A stretch of 64,000 nucleotides of DNA from contig NC_053199.1 of assembly GCF_905163445.1 (NCBI RefSeq), positions 14,216,001 through 14,280,000 on the forward strand, given 5' to 3'. The translations under genes and the position numbers were made by a program. The stretch comes from Pararge aegeria (Eukaryota > Arthropoda > Insecta > Lepidoptera > Nymphalidae). Below the pieces are notes generated by a model, which ran no database searches, was not told the DNA's origin, and was given only the letters and a program-made list of their open reading frames with translations. This document shows, in pieces, positions 23,040 to 33,889 of this stretch; position 1 is the first letter of the stretch; each line of letters starts with the position of its first letter.

Positions 23040-24040
23040 TTTTTTCAACACTACTAAAATTTTATTAATAATAAATTATAAAGATCTATATTCTGTAAGA
23101 CTTCCACGGTCCACTTGTTTTGACAGAGATTCTACCGTTTATCTAAACTCTCTTGCGGTATAAAATGATCAGGTTTTTCTTACAAATTAACCTCCATTTA
23201 AATTAAAATATTATAAATATACCTTGTGTAAAATATTTAGTATAGTTTTATCAAAGGTCATAATATTTATTACTGCAGAGCTTAAAACATAAAGGACTGT
23301 TTTGTTCTCCTTTTAATGACTAATTTAAAAGTCTATTTTCTTGGTAGTTTTTTCAAGAAATACTTACGTGGTATTGTTTGCTAGAACGTTGCTATTACTT
23401 TATTTTACATTGTCAATTAGGTTGAATGAGATAATCAACGAAAGAACATCGATCGAAGAATTACCACAAAAAATATTATGAGAAAAAAATTATTGACATG
23501 TAAAAAAGAAAATACAATTTCGAAGCATCTAATATTTAAAAAGCAATAACACAATCCAATATCGCGTCAAACTCAAGAGTGCCGTCAGGTTTTATATCGT
23601 TCCCAGATATACGACAAAAGCAATTCCAGTGTATAAAATTCCAATAAACCTATAGATTTCCTTTGTATTACTGGATTCCCAAAGCCACTGGAAACCCAGC
23701 TTTATTAAAACGTAACGGTTATTGTGAAACACAATAGTTGTTAACAATTCCTTTTGCTTTATGAACTCCTGGTATTTGATCAGTCATTATAGGTACGAGT
23801 ATGATTTATGAGAATATTTGACTGAGTCTTCCCCACATTATTTTGACGAAATTTTTTGCCTCGATGTCTATTTATTGTATATTATTGGTCTAAAACATCT
23901 GAAGTAAAGATAATAATAACTTAAAAACCAAAAAAATATGTAAATCTATTTCATAACGAGCTTGTGGAAAACATACGAAACCATAAACCATGTAAACTTT
24001 ATTTAAGACGTACAGTAAATCTATGTGACACCATTAAAGG
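23040..24040. other. No recognisable feature
   Basis: AT-rich unassigned sequence with no frame or repeat that I can support. Confidence 0.4.
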
Positions 24041-24047
24041 AGTTAAT

Positions 24048-24099
24048 TAATAATATATATATTATATATTTATCATATTATATATTTATACTCGTATAT

Positions 24100-24130
<31 letters not shown>

Positions 24131-24133
24131 AAA
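24048..24133. repeat. AT/TA microsatellite, compound
   Basis: (TA)n runs are interrupted by TTTATCATAT and CTCG, ending ATACATATACATAT. Confidence 0.85.
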
Positions 24134-24789
24134 ATAATCTTTATCTCGGATACGGCTCCAATGATTGCCATGAAATTTTGTACGCAGAGAGTTTCAGGGA
24201 TGATAAATCGACCGTACTAGGCTTCATTTTTAGAAAACATCGTTTTATCCGTGCTTTCGGGCAATACAAACTGCTATTTTCATTAGAATAGAATATTTAA
24301 CACTATCTTTAAGATTATTTATTAACAAAGATATCATAATTAAACAATACCTCTATGTATTTCATGAAATTACTAAATTAACATGCGTAAGCAATCCGAA
24401 ATGAAACGAGATCCAAGGGGAAGGTGCGCGAAACTTGTCTCATTTCTGGGTGCAAAACTTTTTCAATTAAGTGCGTCCCAATCGTGACGGGCGGGAGATG
24501 TAAATTCTTAAAGTACCCACGTTTTTATTTTCATTTGAACATCGAGTGGACTGTTCCTTCGCTTGCGAGTATTGTTGGAATTTTTAATACAAAACGAGTC
24601 AGTAATCGAAAATTTTGAAATCTTTCGTCATTTACGTGTAAAAAATTCCGATTTCGCTATAATTATTTTGTTCATAAAAGTGAAACAAACAAACCAAAGT
24701 AGATTTATGTGTCATATTATAGTTATTGTACTGTTCAAATATTTATTTGATGGTATCATTATCACTTTTTTAAATTGAGTATGGACGTG

Positions 24790-24960
24790 TAATATTATGA
24801 ACGTGAAAGTGTGTTGTATGTTTGTCCTTCCTTTACGCCCTAGCTATAAAACCAATCAACTTGTTTTTTCATCATAGAGTTAGTTAAATGGACCGAGAGT
24901 AAAATAAGCTATTACCATCTGGCATCTACTAGATAAGTAATTATGCTGAAGTTTTTCTTC
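24790..24960 (-). mobile_element. Repeat I fragment
   Basis: The block GAACGTGAAAGTGTGTTG plus TTTGTCCTTCCTTTACGCCC is the conserved opening of many Repeat I copies in the minus orientation. A diverged body follows. The other end is missing. Confidence 0.45.
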
Positions 24961-25082
24961 AGTATCATCGTGATAATAGAATAAAGTTTCCAAAAATAGT
25001 GATAACGCCCCGCGCACGTCTAACTTCACACTCGCGGTATGTCGCTAGCACACAAGCTTTTCTCATTTCCCATCGCTTATGA

Positions 25083-25136
25083 TAAACGTTTAGATCTCAG
25101 CGGGTAAAATATTACCCGCTGAGATCTAAACGTTTA
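25083..25136. repeat. Perfect palindrome, 25-bp arms
   Basis: Arms at 25083-25107 and 25112-25136 are fully complementary around a 4-nt AATA loop. Each arm contains AGATCTCAGCGGGTAA or its complement. No terminal motif of a known element flanks it. Confidence 0.9.
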
Positions 25137-25139
25137 CTG

Positions 25140-26205
25140 GTCATTGCCAAAACGAATGAAGTGAACTGCCAGTTCGAGAAACACTACTTAAGTGGAGTGG
25201 TATTTCCCGCCTCAATATTTGTCGTGTACGTGGATTCTATATGTTCTTAATTCTGTGATGTACATATATATATCTGTATATCATCAATAAAATTGGCTAT
25301 GTGAGCTAACGCGGTGCGATGTGAAGGACGTCCAGCCTCGAACTGACGCATTAAGCAAGATCAGCGCACGAGCCAAATAAGAGATAGAGTTAGATCTGCA
25401 GGACAAATAACTAGTTGAGGATATATGCGCTACTTTTCTAACTCCTTGATCAGTGTCAACGAACTCAGAATACAAGTTTGTTGGTCGATATGTGGCCGAC
25501 GATCTATATACTTAAAATTTGACCCAATATCGTTAATACAAATTCAAATCAAAATACATAGACACCATTTGCAGAACAATAAAGACATTTTAAATTAAAA
25601 TCACGAAATTATGACAGCGTTTCGAAATGGAATTCAATATCCGCGCTTATTACTGGGGAATCTCCGTCGTATGGAATAAATTCGTCGTATGAATAGCATG
25701 TCAATCCAATTACCCGCTTTTCGGATGCCGGTGTATTTTACAAATAAACGAGTACTTTCGAGAGGTAGATAATGATTTCGATTAAAAGCAAACACAAAAA
25801 TGATAACTTTTGAATTAAATACCTCTTAAAGTTTATGGTATCTTGGTCGTCACGAAGTAGCTTTAGATAGTAAAAAATAGTCTTGAAGCTATTCCAGAAG
25901 TATTTCGGCAGATACTTCACAGGTTTCATCGTCAGCCTTGTCATTACTGTCTCAAAAGAGAGAGTTTGTCAAAGTTTAGTCCCACCAATACGCTTCATTG
26001 CAAGTTCATTATAGCATGTTAGTTATCATGATTTAAATCGATGGCTTAACATGTTTTGGCATGTGACATCGAATATGTCACCGAGTATAAGCATACTCGG
26101 TAACATATAACCATGTTTGTACCATCTAACATTGATAGAAAACCATGTGGAATAGTTCTTATGACATTTTCGTGTAAGTCTTTTTTTGTTGTCCAATAAA
26201 ACTTA
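25140..26205. other. No recognisable feature
   Basis: Unassigned sequence. The frames at 25284-25475 (minus) and 25738-25944 (minus) show no recognisable motif. Confidence 0.4.
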
Positions 26206-26207
26206 GT

Positions 26208-26340
26208 TTAGATAGGCAGATTTCAATTTCAATTTATTTGCATTTTACATTACATTGCATAGTACATTGTACATAGTAATCGAATAATCAAAAGCAATAG
26301 TTATGAAAACCCTGTGAGGGCGCAGCGATTGGGAAAGTAG
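26208..26340 (-). mobile_element. LINE 3' untranslated end (group L4)
   Basis: The plus strand starts TTTCAATTTCAATTTATTTG and continues CATTTTACATTACATTGCAT. This is the reverse complement of a lepidopteran LINE 3' terminus, ahead of GAAAACCCTGTGAGGGCGC. Confidence 0.55.
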
Positions 26341-26351
26341 AAGGGCGGACC

Positions 26352-26995
26352 ATTTTTTTTTTTTAATATATAGACAAGTGCTTGACTGAAAACACACCTG
26401 ATGGTAAGTGATGATAAGTGATGTGCAGTCTAAGATGAAGATGCCTATTCACTCTTGATTTGAAGCTACCCAGATTATAGATATCGGGGAAAACGGAAGA
26501 TGGGAGGGCATTCCAGGCCTTTGCGGTGAGGATCAGAAAGGAAGAAGCAAAACGCTTCGTACGTGTTGATGGTATTTCAACAACGTAACGGTGCAGATTC
26601 TTTCGGTACCTCGCAGTTCAATGGTAGAAAGGAGATGGTTTGACCAAATCGAATAGCCCTTAGCACACTCTCCGAAATGTATCTTGTAGAATACAGCTAG
26701 ACAGGCAACCTTGCGGCGGTGTTGGCTTTGAAGTCTACTTACTACAAGGTCGTTGCCAATGAGTCTAGCACGAAGATCTACCGAATCCAAAGCATCGAGC
26801 TGGTACTTGGCAGAGCCATCCCATACATGGCTGCAGTACTCCGAACTCCGAATGCACGACCGAACTTGAGCTTGGTACAGGGTTGGAAGCTGTTCCGGCG
26901 TGAAATAGCGCTTAAATTTGTTGAGGATGCGTTGTTGAGGAGTTTTTTGCCAGCAGTTTTAGCTTTGGATTCGATGCATTGTCCAAAGCAAAGAT
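26352..26995 (-). pseudogene. CR1/Jockey-like LINE, C-terminal reverse-transcriptase remnant (group L1)
   Basis: On the minus strand the remnant runs from about 26990 to an A-tail (plus-strand T-run at 26353-26365). Recognisable protein stretches in order are ILNKFKRYFTPEQLPTLYQA, QVRSCI...EYCSHVWDGSAKYQL, LDSVDLRARLIGND, HRRKVACLAVFYKIHFGECA, STRTKRFASSFLI and KAWNALPSSVFPDIYNLGSF. Stops and shifts break the frame at about 26560-26700, so no intact protein exists. The open frame on the opposite strand at 26719-27123 is an antisense shadow. The element is 5'-truncated and keeps only the region after the polymerase active site. Confidence 0.85.
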
Positions 26996-26999
26996 TATA

Positions 27000-27955
27000 T
27001 ATAATAAATTTTAATATTTCATTATTTAAAAATATCGTCTACCGTGTAATAAATGTAACTATTAAAAAAAATATGGTGAAAAACGATAACGTATTCTCGT
27101 TATGGTTATCTATGGTTCTGTGATTCTGTTATTATTCTGATGCACATTGAATTTGGACCAGAACTATGCAATTTTAAGTTTGATGACTGTGGCAGTAAGT
27201 TAAATTTACGACTTCGTCGCAGCTCATGATAATGCTTTTAGGTACCACAATTTATTATTTGAAGAATAATCTTCAGTATTAAAGAGAGCACACGATTAAC
27301 GAAAACTAGAAATTTTCACTTAAATAATTGAAAGTTTCAAAAACTTAGGAATTTCACCTTTTTTTTGTTTTAAGAGTTTTTTTTTTTTAAAGGGTTAGTT
27401 TCCCCCATATTAACTTAAATTTTCTTTTCTACGCCACAAACAAGAGTTAAAGATTGACTTGAAAAAAGTTATTTATTAAAAAATATGCAGGTAATGTTCT
27501 TGTGTTATTATAGAAATTTCAATTTCACAGTACAATAATTAATTGAATGTTAAAAAAAATCAATTTCATTTGAATGTTCTACGGCAAAAATTTAGTACGT
27601 TGCCCATTACGTTAAGCACTCGATGCGATGAAAAAATTTAGGGCCCGAGCAGTCGGAGTGCTCTCAATTTGCTTTGAAAACTACATTGATTGAATGCACT
27701 GTTGAAAGAAGGAACTGGTGATTTTTAATGCATTGAAATTTTATTGAGAGAAGAATAATTTTCGCCTGGGAAAAATGTAAAGTGTTATTTTTAACTACGA
27801 TTTAATGGATATACTATTAATTGTTTTTAGTTTTAAAGTATTGTACATGCGGGTTATAGATTTCATTTTTTTTTTAATTTTCACTACTTAATTGCAAAGA
27901 AAGGGGTTAATGACTCTTATCGCTTTAAAATCATAAGGGATTTTTTTTCTATATA
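27000..27955. other. No recognisable feature
   Basis: Very AT-rich with several T-runs (for example 27357-27390). Confidence 0.4.
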
Positions 27956-27959
27956 TAAT

Positions 27960-28120
27960 AATTAACGCACTGCCGGCCCACTAAAAGGCATGAGTATTCT
28001 CTCAGATTGAAAAGGGTCTAGGTCGTAGTCCACCACGCTCACCATGTGCGGTATGCTTCAACGCCTTTAAAAACGTTATGGTAAACTCTCAGGCAAGCAA
28101 GTTTCACGACGTTTTTTTAC
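27960..28120 (-). mobile_element. SINE B, 3' portion
   Basis: Plus-strand blocks are TGCCGGCCCACTAAAAGGCA, AGGTCGTAGTCCACCACGCT, a GTGCGGTATGCTTCAACGCC block and TCTCAGGCAAGCAAGTTTCA. The tRNA-like head is absent, so the copy is truncated. Confidence 0.75.
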
Positions 28121-28360
28121 CGGTAAATCTAGGTCTCCTTGAGCGCAAAGTAGCGTTTGGCTCTGTTGCGAATTGGTTACTGAAGTTTCATAAAGTTTTA
28201 TTTGCTGTTACCATTTAGTGTTAGTTGTAATTAGTTTGTTGATGAATAGATATTAAATTGAATCTATAATCCGACATGTGGAATAGCATTTGGGGATTAC
28301 GCCCATTGTATTATTATAATTCAGGTTTGGTAATGTAAATATTATATACATAATATAATA

Positions 28361-28393
28361 GCCTGAATCAGCTTTTTTCTGCATATATATAAG

Positions 28394-28425
<32 letters not shown>

Positions 28426-28448
28426 TGCAGAAAAAAGCAGATACAGGC
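28361..28448. mobile_element. Foldback with (AT)n core
   Basis: Arms 28361-28386 and 28423-28448 are complementary at 24 of 26 positions (innermost GCTTTTTTCTGCATAT is perfect) and enclose a pure (AT)n run at about 28394-28421. It is either a small MITE with an expanded microsatellite or an AT-repeat hairpin. Confidence 0.6.
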
Positions 28449-28477
28449 GTTACATCTATGTTTCTATGTTATACGTT

Positions 28478-28657
28478 TAATAAGCTTCATTATGGCAAGC
28501 AGGTTTCCTCGCGATATTTTCCTTAACCGTTGGAGCAAGTGATGTTTTTCTAACTTAAAACGCACGTAACTTAGAAAAGTTGGAGTTGCGTCCTGGGATT
28601 CGAACACGGCCCCCGGAAAACGAAATCGAGCTCCTACCCATTGTGCTATCACCGCTT
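28478..28657 (-). mobile_element. SINE B, head portion
   Basis: On the minus strand it opens AGCGGTGATAGCACAATGGG (tRNA A-box-like) and has a B-box GTGTTCGAATCCCAGG. It continues through CTTTTCTAAGTTACGTGCG and the GAGGAAACCTGCTTGCC block. The distal half is missing. Confidence 0.8.
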
Positions 28658-29054
28658 AAAAAAAAAAAAGAAAAAAGTAATTACTATAATAAATTTGACC
28701 AACATAACAAGTTGCGCGATTATCATTTATCAATAAATAAGGATAGCCCAATAAATTATTACTTCGCAATATGTAGAGTAGATATTAACCGGCCAAATTA
28801 CAAGCAAGCGTCGAAAAAAACAAGCGCGTTCGTCGACAGAGAATAATTGCCTGCCGACTGACGGCGGCGTGCAGTTAATTCCACTTATTTGTATTTCAAA
28901 CGGCTTATTCTGCTTGCTTTTTTTCGGTCGTGTTTTCAGTTATTGTTGTTTGGTTGAAATCTAAAAATAAGGGAGTAAATAAAAAAGAAACGCTTCAATT
29001 GATGAATTATTATTACATATTTACGTAATTATCATTATCATCACAGCAGTAGGA

Positions 29055-29297
29055 AAATAAATCATCATCATCAACACATTTCCGGTCCACTACAGGGCAC
29101 GGATCTCTTCTCAGAATGAGAAGGGTTTAGGTCGTAGTGACCACGCTGGCAAAGTGCGGATTGGTAGACTTCACACCGCCTTGAAAACTTAATGGAGAAC
29201 TCTTAGGTATGCAGGTTTCCTCACGATGTTTAAATTGCTTAAATTAAAAACGCACATTACTTCGAAAAGTTAGTGGTGAGCGCTAGGGCTCGAACTA
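29055..29297 (-). mobile_element. SINE B, lacking the head end
   Basis: Plus-strand order is ATCATCATCATCAACACATT, CCGGTCCACTACAGGGCACG, AGAATGAGAAGGGTTTAGG, GTGCGGATTGGTAGACTTCA, GGTTTCCTCACGATGTTTAA and a degraded B-box AGGGCTCGAACTAGG. An ATC-rich run marks its 3' end. Confidence 0.85.
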
Positions 29298-29311
29298 GGT
29301 GAAATAAATTT

Positions 29312-29562
29312 AATATACTACGACAATACACACATCGCTATCTAGCCCCAAAGTTTGCGTAGCTTGTGTTGTGGGTACCAAGATAGCTGATGAATATTTT
29401 AATGAATATAATACACATAATTACTAATGATATACAGATAAACACCCAGACACTGAAAAGCATACATGTTCATCACAGAAACATCTTTCCAGTTGTGGGA
29501 ATCGATCACGCGGCCTTGGACTCAGAAAGCAGGTTCGCTGTAAACTGCGCCAATCGGCCGTC
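29312..29562 (-). mobile_element. SINE A, near full length
   Basis: On the minus strand the head is present (CCGATTGGCGCAGTTTACAG, B-box GATCGATTCCCACAACTGG). It is followed by TGTTTCTGTGATGAACATG, the TGTCTGGGTGTTTATCTG block, the GCTACGCAAACTTTGGGG tail block and TTGTCGTAGTATA. It lies between a SINE B and a LINE L2 remnant, all in the same orientation. Confidence 0.85.
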
Positions 29563-29845
29563 CAAATGTACCTGCATAGTAACTTCGCTGTATTAGATGT
29601 GTTTTTACACATTTTTTCAATGTATGTATTGGTGAGTCAAGAATTACCTTAGGAATTATGTTGTTAAAGCATATACTAAACTTCACAAAGGATTTCTGCA
29701 CCTTTCGCAGACGATATTCAGATATTACTAATTTAGGCCCGTTTCTGGTAAGTCGACTGTTAATACCATATTTTTGTTTATAAAGAGTAATATTTTGTCT
29801 CACAAAGACTATATTATGTATAGATACTTGATGAAACACTTTAAC
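29563..29845 (-). pseudogene. Jockey-like LINE (group L2), C-terminal coding remnant
   Basis: The minus strand encodes RLRKVQKSFVKFSICFNNII, then PKVILDSPIHTLKKCVKTHL and IQRSYYA. The TFKKCVKTHLLQRGNYT segment of the 46.8 kb copy is the same conserved region. The coding sequence then runs into the SINE A head and produces a chimeric frame (..GTFGRPIGA..). It is 5'-truncated and has lost its 3' untranslated end. Confidence 0.75.
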
Positions 29846-29849
29846 ATTC

Positions 29850-30860
29850 TAAATTTAAATGAATTAGCCGTATGGATAATGCATTAAATCACATGTAAAT
29901 TTAACTCTTTCTGTCTTTTAACGTAATAAAAAAAATCTAATCAGTGGCATAATTAAGAAAATAATATTTTTAAGTTTTTTTTTATTAATTTGCATCAGGC
30001 ATCAATGCATATGTTAAAACACATAAAACACTTTTCAGAACCTGTATAGTATTTAAAGTGATTTTTGTATAGTTTAGCCATAGTACAGAAAATATTTGAT
30101 AAACAAACAAAAATGCATACACACTTTCGCATTTATAATATTAGTATTAATATAGTTAGGCATAGGATTTCGGTATAGAACTGTAATATATATAAGCTAG
30201 AAATGCATTAACTCAGCATCAAAATTAAGTAAGCACATAATTTGTATAGTTGGAGAGATTTAGATAGAATTTATAATTTGCAGTGAACTGTAAAGTTAAT
30301 TACGAAACTAAAGTATCATAATTAAGTGCACTCTTAAAAATAAGTCAAATGTAATAAGAGTTTTATGAAGTGTATTCATAGAATTAAGAGAGAATGTATA
30401 CAGAGAGAGCCGCTAGGTTAATTAACAACATTAATTCTGAAACTAAACTTTTAACGGAAGGCATAAATCTTGAAAGTATTCAATTAACTCAGATAAGCTT
30501 TGTAGTCAAAAGAATATTTTAAAGAGAGAGAGAATGTTACAAAGAAAATTGCGTCAACGGCTAACTAAAACAATTTTATGCAAAACGTTGGTAAATCGAT
30601 ACTGTTTTAATAGACTGTTAAATTCCTTTTTTACCTCCTTTATTAAGAGTTTCATGAGCCGAGAAAGTGTTTAGAGATTTATTTTTGGTCTGTGTTGTTA
30701 TTTTATGCCCTGTATTTTTTTAATAGTCTGCCTTTTTATGGAGACTGGTGAAGCTGTAATGAATGTTTTAATTCCACATAATTTCAGTGTCCTTTTTTTT
30801 ATTATAAATATCAAAATGTGTGTTTGTTTGTGCATTTGATCATACAGCAACAGAGCTACG
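29850..30860. other. AT-rich stretch with Repeat I ends
   Basis: Mostly unassigned. At 30095-30155 the block CACACTTTCGCATTTATAATA with TTAGTATTAATA is a Repeat I terminus (plus). At 30805-30862 the TGTGTGTTTGTTTGTGCATT block is a Repeat I start (minus orientation). Confidence 0.45.
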
Positions 30861-30867
30861 AGTTCTT

Positions 30868-31188
30868 TTTTCCACTACCAGTTAGCCCTTGACTGTAAAC
30901 TCACCTGGTAGTAAGCGATGATGCAGTCTAAGGAAGAAGCGGGCTATCCTGTTACGGAGTATCTATAGAATTCATACCCCTAATAGGTTTCTTCGCGACA
31001 TCACACCGTAAAACTAAATCTCTTAGCGGCACGTCTTTATCGGTAGGGTGGTTACTAGCTACAGCCAAAGCATCTATTGAAAATTCAGAAATTAGCAATT
31101 CCCTAATTGCATCTGTCGGAAATCGAACCCGGAACCTCATATTTAAATTCAAAGCGTTTAACGTTGCGCTAGCGAGGTCATCAAAAAG
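30868..31188 (-). mobile_element. SINE C, full length
   Basis: On the minus strand it opens with a tRNA-like head: GACCTCGCTAGCGCAACGTT, and B-box GGTTCCGGGTTCGATTTCCG. It continues through the TGGCTGTAGCTAGTAACCAC, AAGAGATTTAGTTTTACGG and GGATAGCCCGCTTCTTCC blocks and ends GCTAACTGGTAGTGG. Family length and order match 34.6 and 60.2 kb. The 90-codon minus frame across it is not a gene. Confidence 0.8.
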
Positions 31189-31599
31189 GGATGTTTTGCA
31201 TGGAAATAGTTTGTGTAAAAACACGTTTTCTATGACATACGCGTAGTTCTTAAAGGCAGTTTAAATTTAACGCGTCTAAGGTTCATGTAACATAATTTTT
31301 TTTTCACATACGGAAGGTGAGACGGGAAAGCGTATAAAGTATGAAGAAAAATACTCATAGTGCAATATTATGATTGTCAAATAGAGTAGTTCTATTAGAC
31401 ATTTCATAGTTTTGTTCTAGTTGTGCTGTATACAATTGTTTTGATCGGTAAAACCTTTTTTGACAAGGTTGATATATCAAACGTAGTTCGAATTATTTTG
31501 GTTATCATGGGTAATAATTATCTGTTAGTTAGAAAAGCTTCGACCAACATCTCAAGAAGCTTTCGCTTGGTTGTTGGATCAAGGGTCGGATACAGAAGG

Positions 31600-31800
31600 C
31601 AGTAGTCCTTGAAAAGGCGCGTATTGTGAGGAGGTTTCTCACTCTGGAGCCCTGACCACAGGTTGCTTGGGCATTCAAAAGCCCCGCAAGCGGAGGGTGG
31701 AAGGTTTTTTTTTTTTTTATAAATTTTTAAGTGTTTTTTAATTTATTCTTAAGCATTGTTAATAATTTAAAAAAAAAAAGAAAAATAATAAATGATAGAA
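31600..31800 (+). mobile_element. Possible LINE 3' end
   Basis: A frame reading LEKARIVRRFLTLEP precedes GCATTCAAAAGCCCCGCAAG, a T-run (31707-31718), and an AT-rich trailer ending in A-runs. The ordering fits a LINE C-terminus plus 3' untranslated end, but this rests on recall of similar sequences and is weak. Confidence 0.35.
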
Positions 31801-31904
31801 ATTAAAAAAAAAATCTGTTAGTTAGAGAAGATTCTAACAGATGGCGGTATAAGGTTGTTAGTTGACTGGATTGAAAAAGTATCCAGTAGATGGCGCTATT
31901 AATA

Positions 31905-32095
31905 TTATAAAAGTGGAAGTGTGCTTGTTTGCCCCCATGCCATAACTTAGCAATCAATCAAATTGATTAGTTCAAAGAACGGAGAGCAACATACTTTGTA
32001 TCCCAGATAAACTAACGGTTTCCACGGGATTTCTAAAAGACCGATATAGACGCGGACGAAGCACGCGGGCAACAACTTGTATAATAGAATATATA
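31905..32095 (-). mobile_element. Repeat I, both ends present
   Basis: It opens AATATTATAAAAGTGGAAGT and GTGCTTGTTTGCCCCCATGC. It closes with GACGCGGACGAAGCACGCGG and GCAACAACTTGTATAATAG. This is the minus-orientation layout of the family at 17.4 and 61.3 kb. Confidence 0.6.
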
Positions 32096-32394
32096 AAACA
32101 CACATTTTTAAATACGAAAGTTGTTTTGTTCACCGGATGAAAGTATTCTGTAAAGGTTGAAAACCTTGTGTCTCTATGGAATGTGCGAAAACCAAGCAAA
32201 AATTAGTATTGTTTGTTTTATTGGCCTAATTTTTTGTGTGTTTTCCGAGGTAAAATATATATTCATTTCTTAGATGCAAGCGATCTCAGTGCTAGATGTG
32301 CAGCGGTTGAGTTTGTCATAGATAACCAATTAAAAAATAGACAAATGTTTGTAGTTATATCACAGTAGTAGTTGTTGCCGCATTCTTCGACCGC

Positions 32395-32562
32395 GTTCAT
32401 TACGGTTTTTAAACATCCCATGGGAACCGTTTGTTTTTCTGTAATAAAAAGTTGCCTAAGTTACTTTCCGTCATTTGTAACTCTATGCGAAAAATCAAAT
32501 CGATCGGTTGCTCGGTAAGAGCATAAAGAAAGGGCAAACAAACAAACAAACACTTAAGATTG
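32395..32562 (+). mobile_element. Repeat I, distal portion
   Basis: The blocks AACATCCCATGGGAACCGTT, GTAATAAAAAGTTGCCTAAG, ATCAAATCGATCGGTTGCTC and AAACAAACAAACAAACACTT are the canonical order of the distal half of this arthropod repeat. Confidence 0.6.
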
Positions 32563-32564
32563 GA

Positions 32565-33380
32565 TTCATTATAGGGCATTCTGTAAAGACATTTATGTAA
32601 GTGCTTGACATGCAAATCGCGTTTTGAGGCTTACAATAGAAATGCTTACAAAATCTTGAGCAATTTGTGTGAGCCAGGGCTTCCACTAGCAACACTCTAT
32701 CAACTATAATCTCTTCAAATCACGTTCAAGTTTAACGACCCATTCATCTTAATGCAACAACGCTTTTATTCAATAAACTCCGGTAAATTCTGTATAAATA
32801 CTATTAATTTATTAATGTTATATAATTAGTTAATGTTAGTTTTTATGGTAACGTAAATAGCAGTACTACATCTTTCAAATAGTTTTGCTGGCCGGAATGA
32901 AATTTTATACATTGCGTACAATGGATACACTTCTATCTTGTTTGTGTAGTTGTAAGCTAGTTTAACACTATTTATTGCATGCGGTGTAAACCTATAAGTA
33001 GCATTACATTTCGTCCTCATACCGTATAAGCTAGTTTAAATTGTTTTTTTGAAATGTCAAGCTTCTGGTAAACAAAATAAAGGAAAAAAAAGTTGTAATA
33101 TTTACTTTTTCTTTCAAAATATTTAATTTAACGCACACTTCAGACACAATTTATGTGTGTTGTCATACACAATCTATGTTTATCGGTTTGTTCTTCATTC
33201 ATGCGAAACCGGACCAACGTAGGTACATCAACGTGTTTAACCGCCTTAAAAAATGACGCACCAAGCAGAGGGCCTGATGATAACTGGACAACCACAGAGA
33301 AATACTTCGTAGGGCATGTAGGATGAAATCGGTATTACAAATTACCGCCCAGTGTGCGTCAACCAGTAGCGTAAGTGTTA
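32565..33380. other. No recognisable feature
   Basis: AT-rich unassigned DNA. A patch at 33255-33350 (CCAAGCAGAGGGCCTGATGA, TAGGGCATGTAGGATGAAAT) might be a degraded RTE or LINE trace, but I cannot support it. Confidence 0.4.
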
Positions 33381-33384
33381 AGTG

Positions 33385-33505
33385 TCATTTGCCGGTCATT
33401 ACAACGACAAGCGTTCCCTTAAGACCGGAACACAGCAATACTGCTAAGCGGCAGAAATAAGAATGGTTGTGGTACTTCCCCCGACGAGCTCTGTTACAGG
33501 AATCT
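33385..33505 (-). mobile_element. Repeat E, 5' part
   Basis: The reverse complement carries TCCTGTAACAGAGCTCGTCG, GGGAAGTACCACAACCATTC, TTCTGCCGCTTAGCAGTATT and GCTGTGTTCCGGTCTTAAGG. It matches the beginning of the copies at 15.0 and 57.7 kb. Foldback F lies immediately upstream of its 5' end. Confidence 0.6.
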
Positions 33506-33532
33506 ATATCACTACTAAATAAGATGAAAATT

Positions 33533-33889
33533 AAACTTAATTTGCTATACTCCGCGAAAAGCAGGAGAATCTGTATAGTGTAATTTATGTTTTCTTCAAT
33601 CCTCGTACTCCACACCAAACAGAGCTTCGGCAATGTACTCTCTACGCACGTTTCGCTCCAAAACCGGGGCATCCTACGGAGATTTGGAATTAACAATGAA
33701 TATTTGTTAAGTGTAACAAATATTCATTGTAAATTGTTAAGTTTAACAAATGATCCGATTTCGGAGCGAAACGAGAGTAGATGGTACATTGCCGAATATC
33801 TGTTTGGCGTGGAGTACAAGGATTGAAAAGATTATATATTACACCATTCAGATTCTCCTGCTTTTCGCGGCGTATAGAAAATTAAGCTT
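33533..33889. mobile_element. Repeat F, long foldback element
   Basis: Two arms of about 134 bases (33533-33666 and 33756-33889) are inverted copies of each other at roughly 85-90% by eye. From the outside they read CTTAATTTGCTATACTCC, then the shared CGCGAAAAGCAGGAGAATCTG, a CTCCACACCAAACAG block, CGGCAATGTAC and GTTTCGCTCC. The centre holds a second smaller palindrome (AACAATGAATATTTGTTAAG against its complement). No coding capacity is seen. Both ends carry TTAA or TTAAG, which may hint at a TTAA-targeting transposon, but no flanking duplication could be confirmed. Confidence 0.8.

Noticed and set aside
26719..27123. 134-codon plus-strand frame, the longest in the window
   Set aside because: It lies antisense to the LINE group L1 reverse-transcriptase remnant, whose conserved protein is on the minus strand.
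30952..31224. 90-codon minus-strand frame
   Set aside because: It falls almost entirely within SINE C.
33533..33889. Possible microRNA precursor
   Set aside because: Arms of about 134 bp and several family copies fit a foldback transposon far better than a microRNA hairpin.
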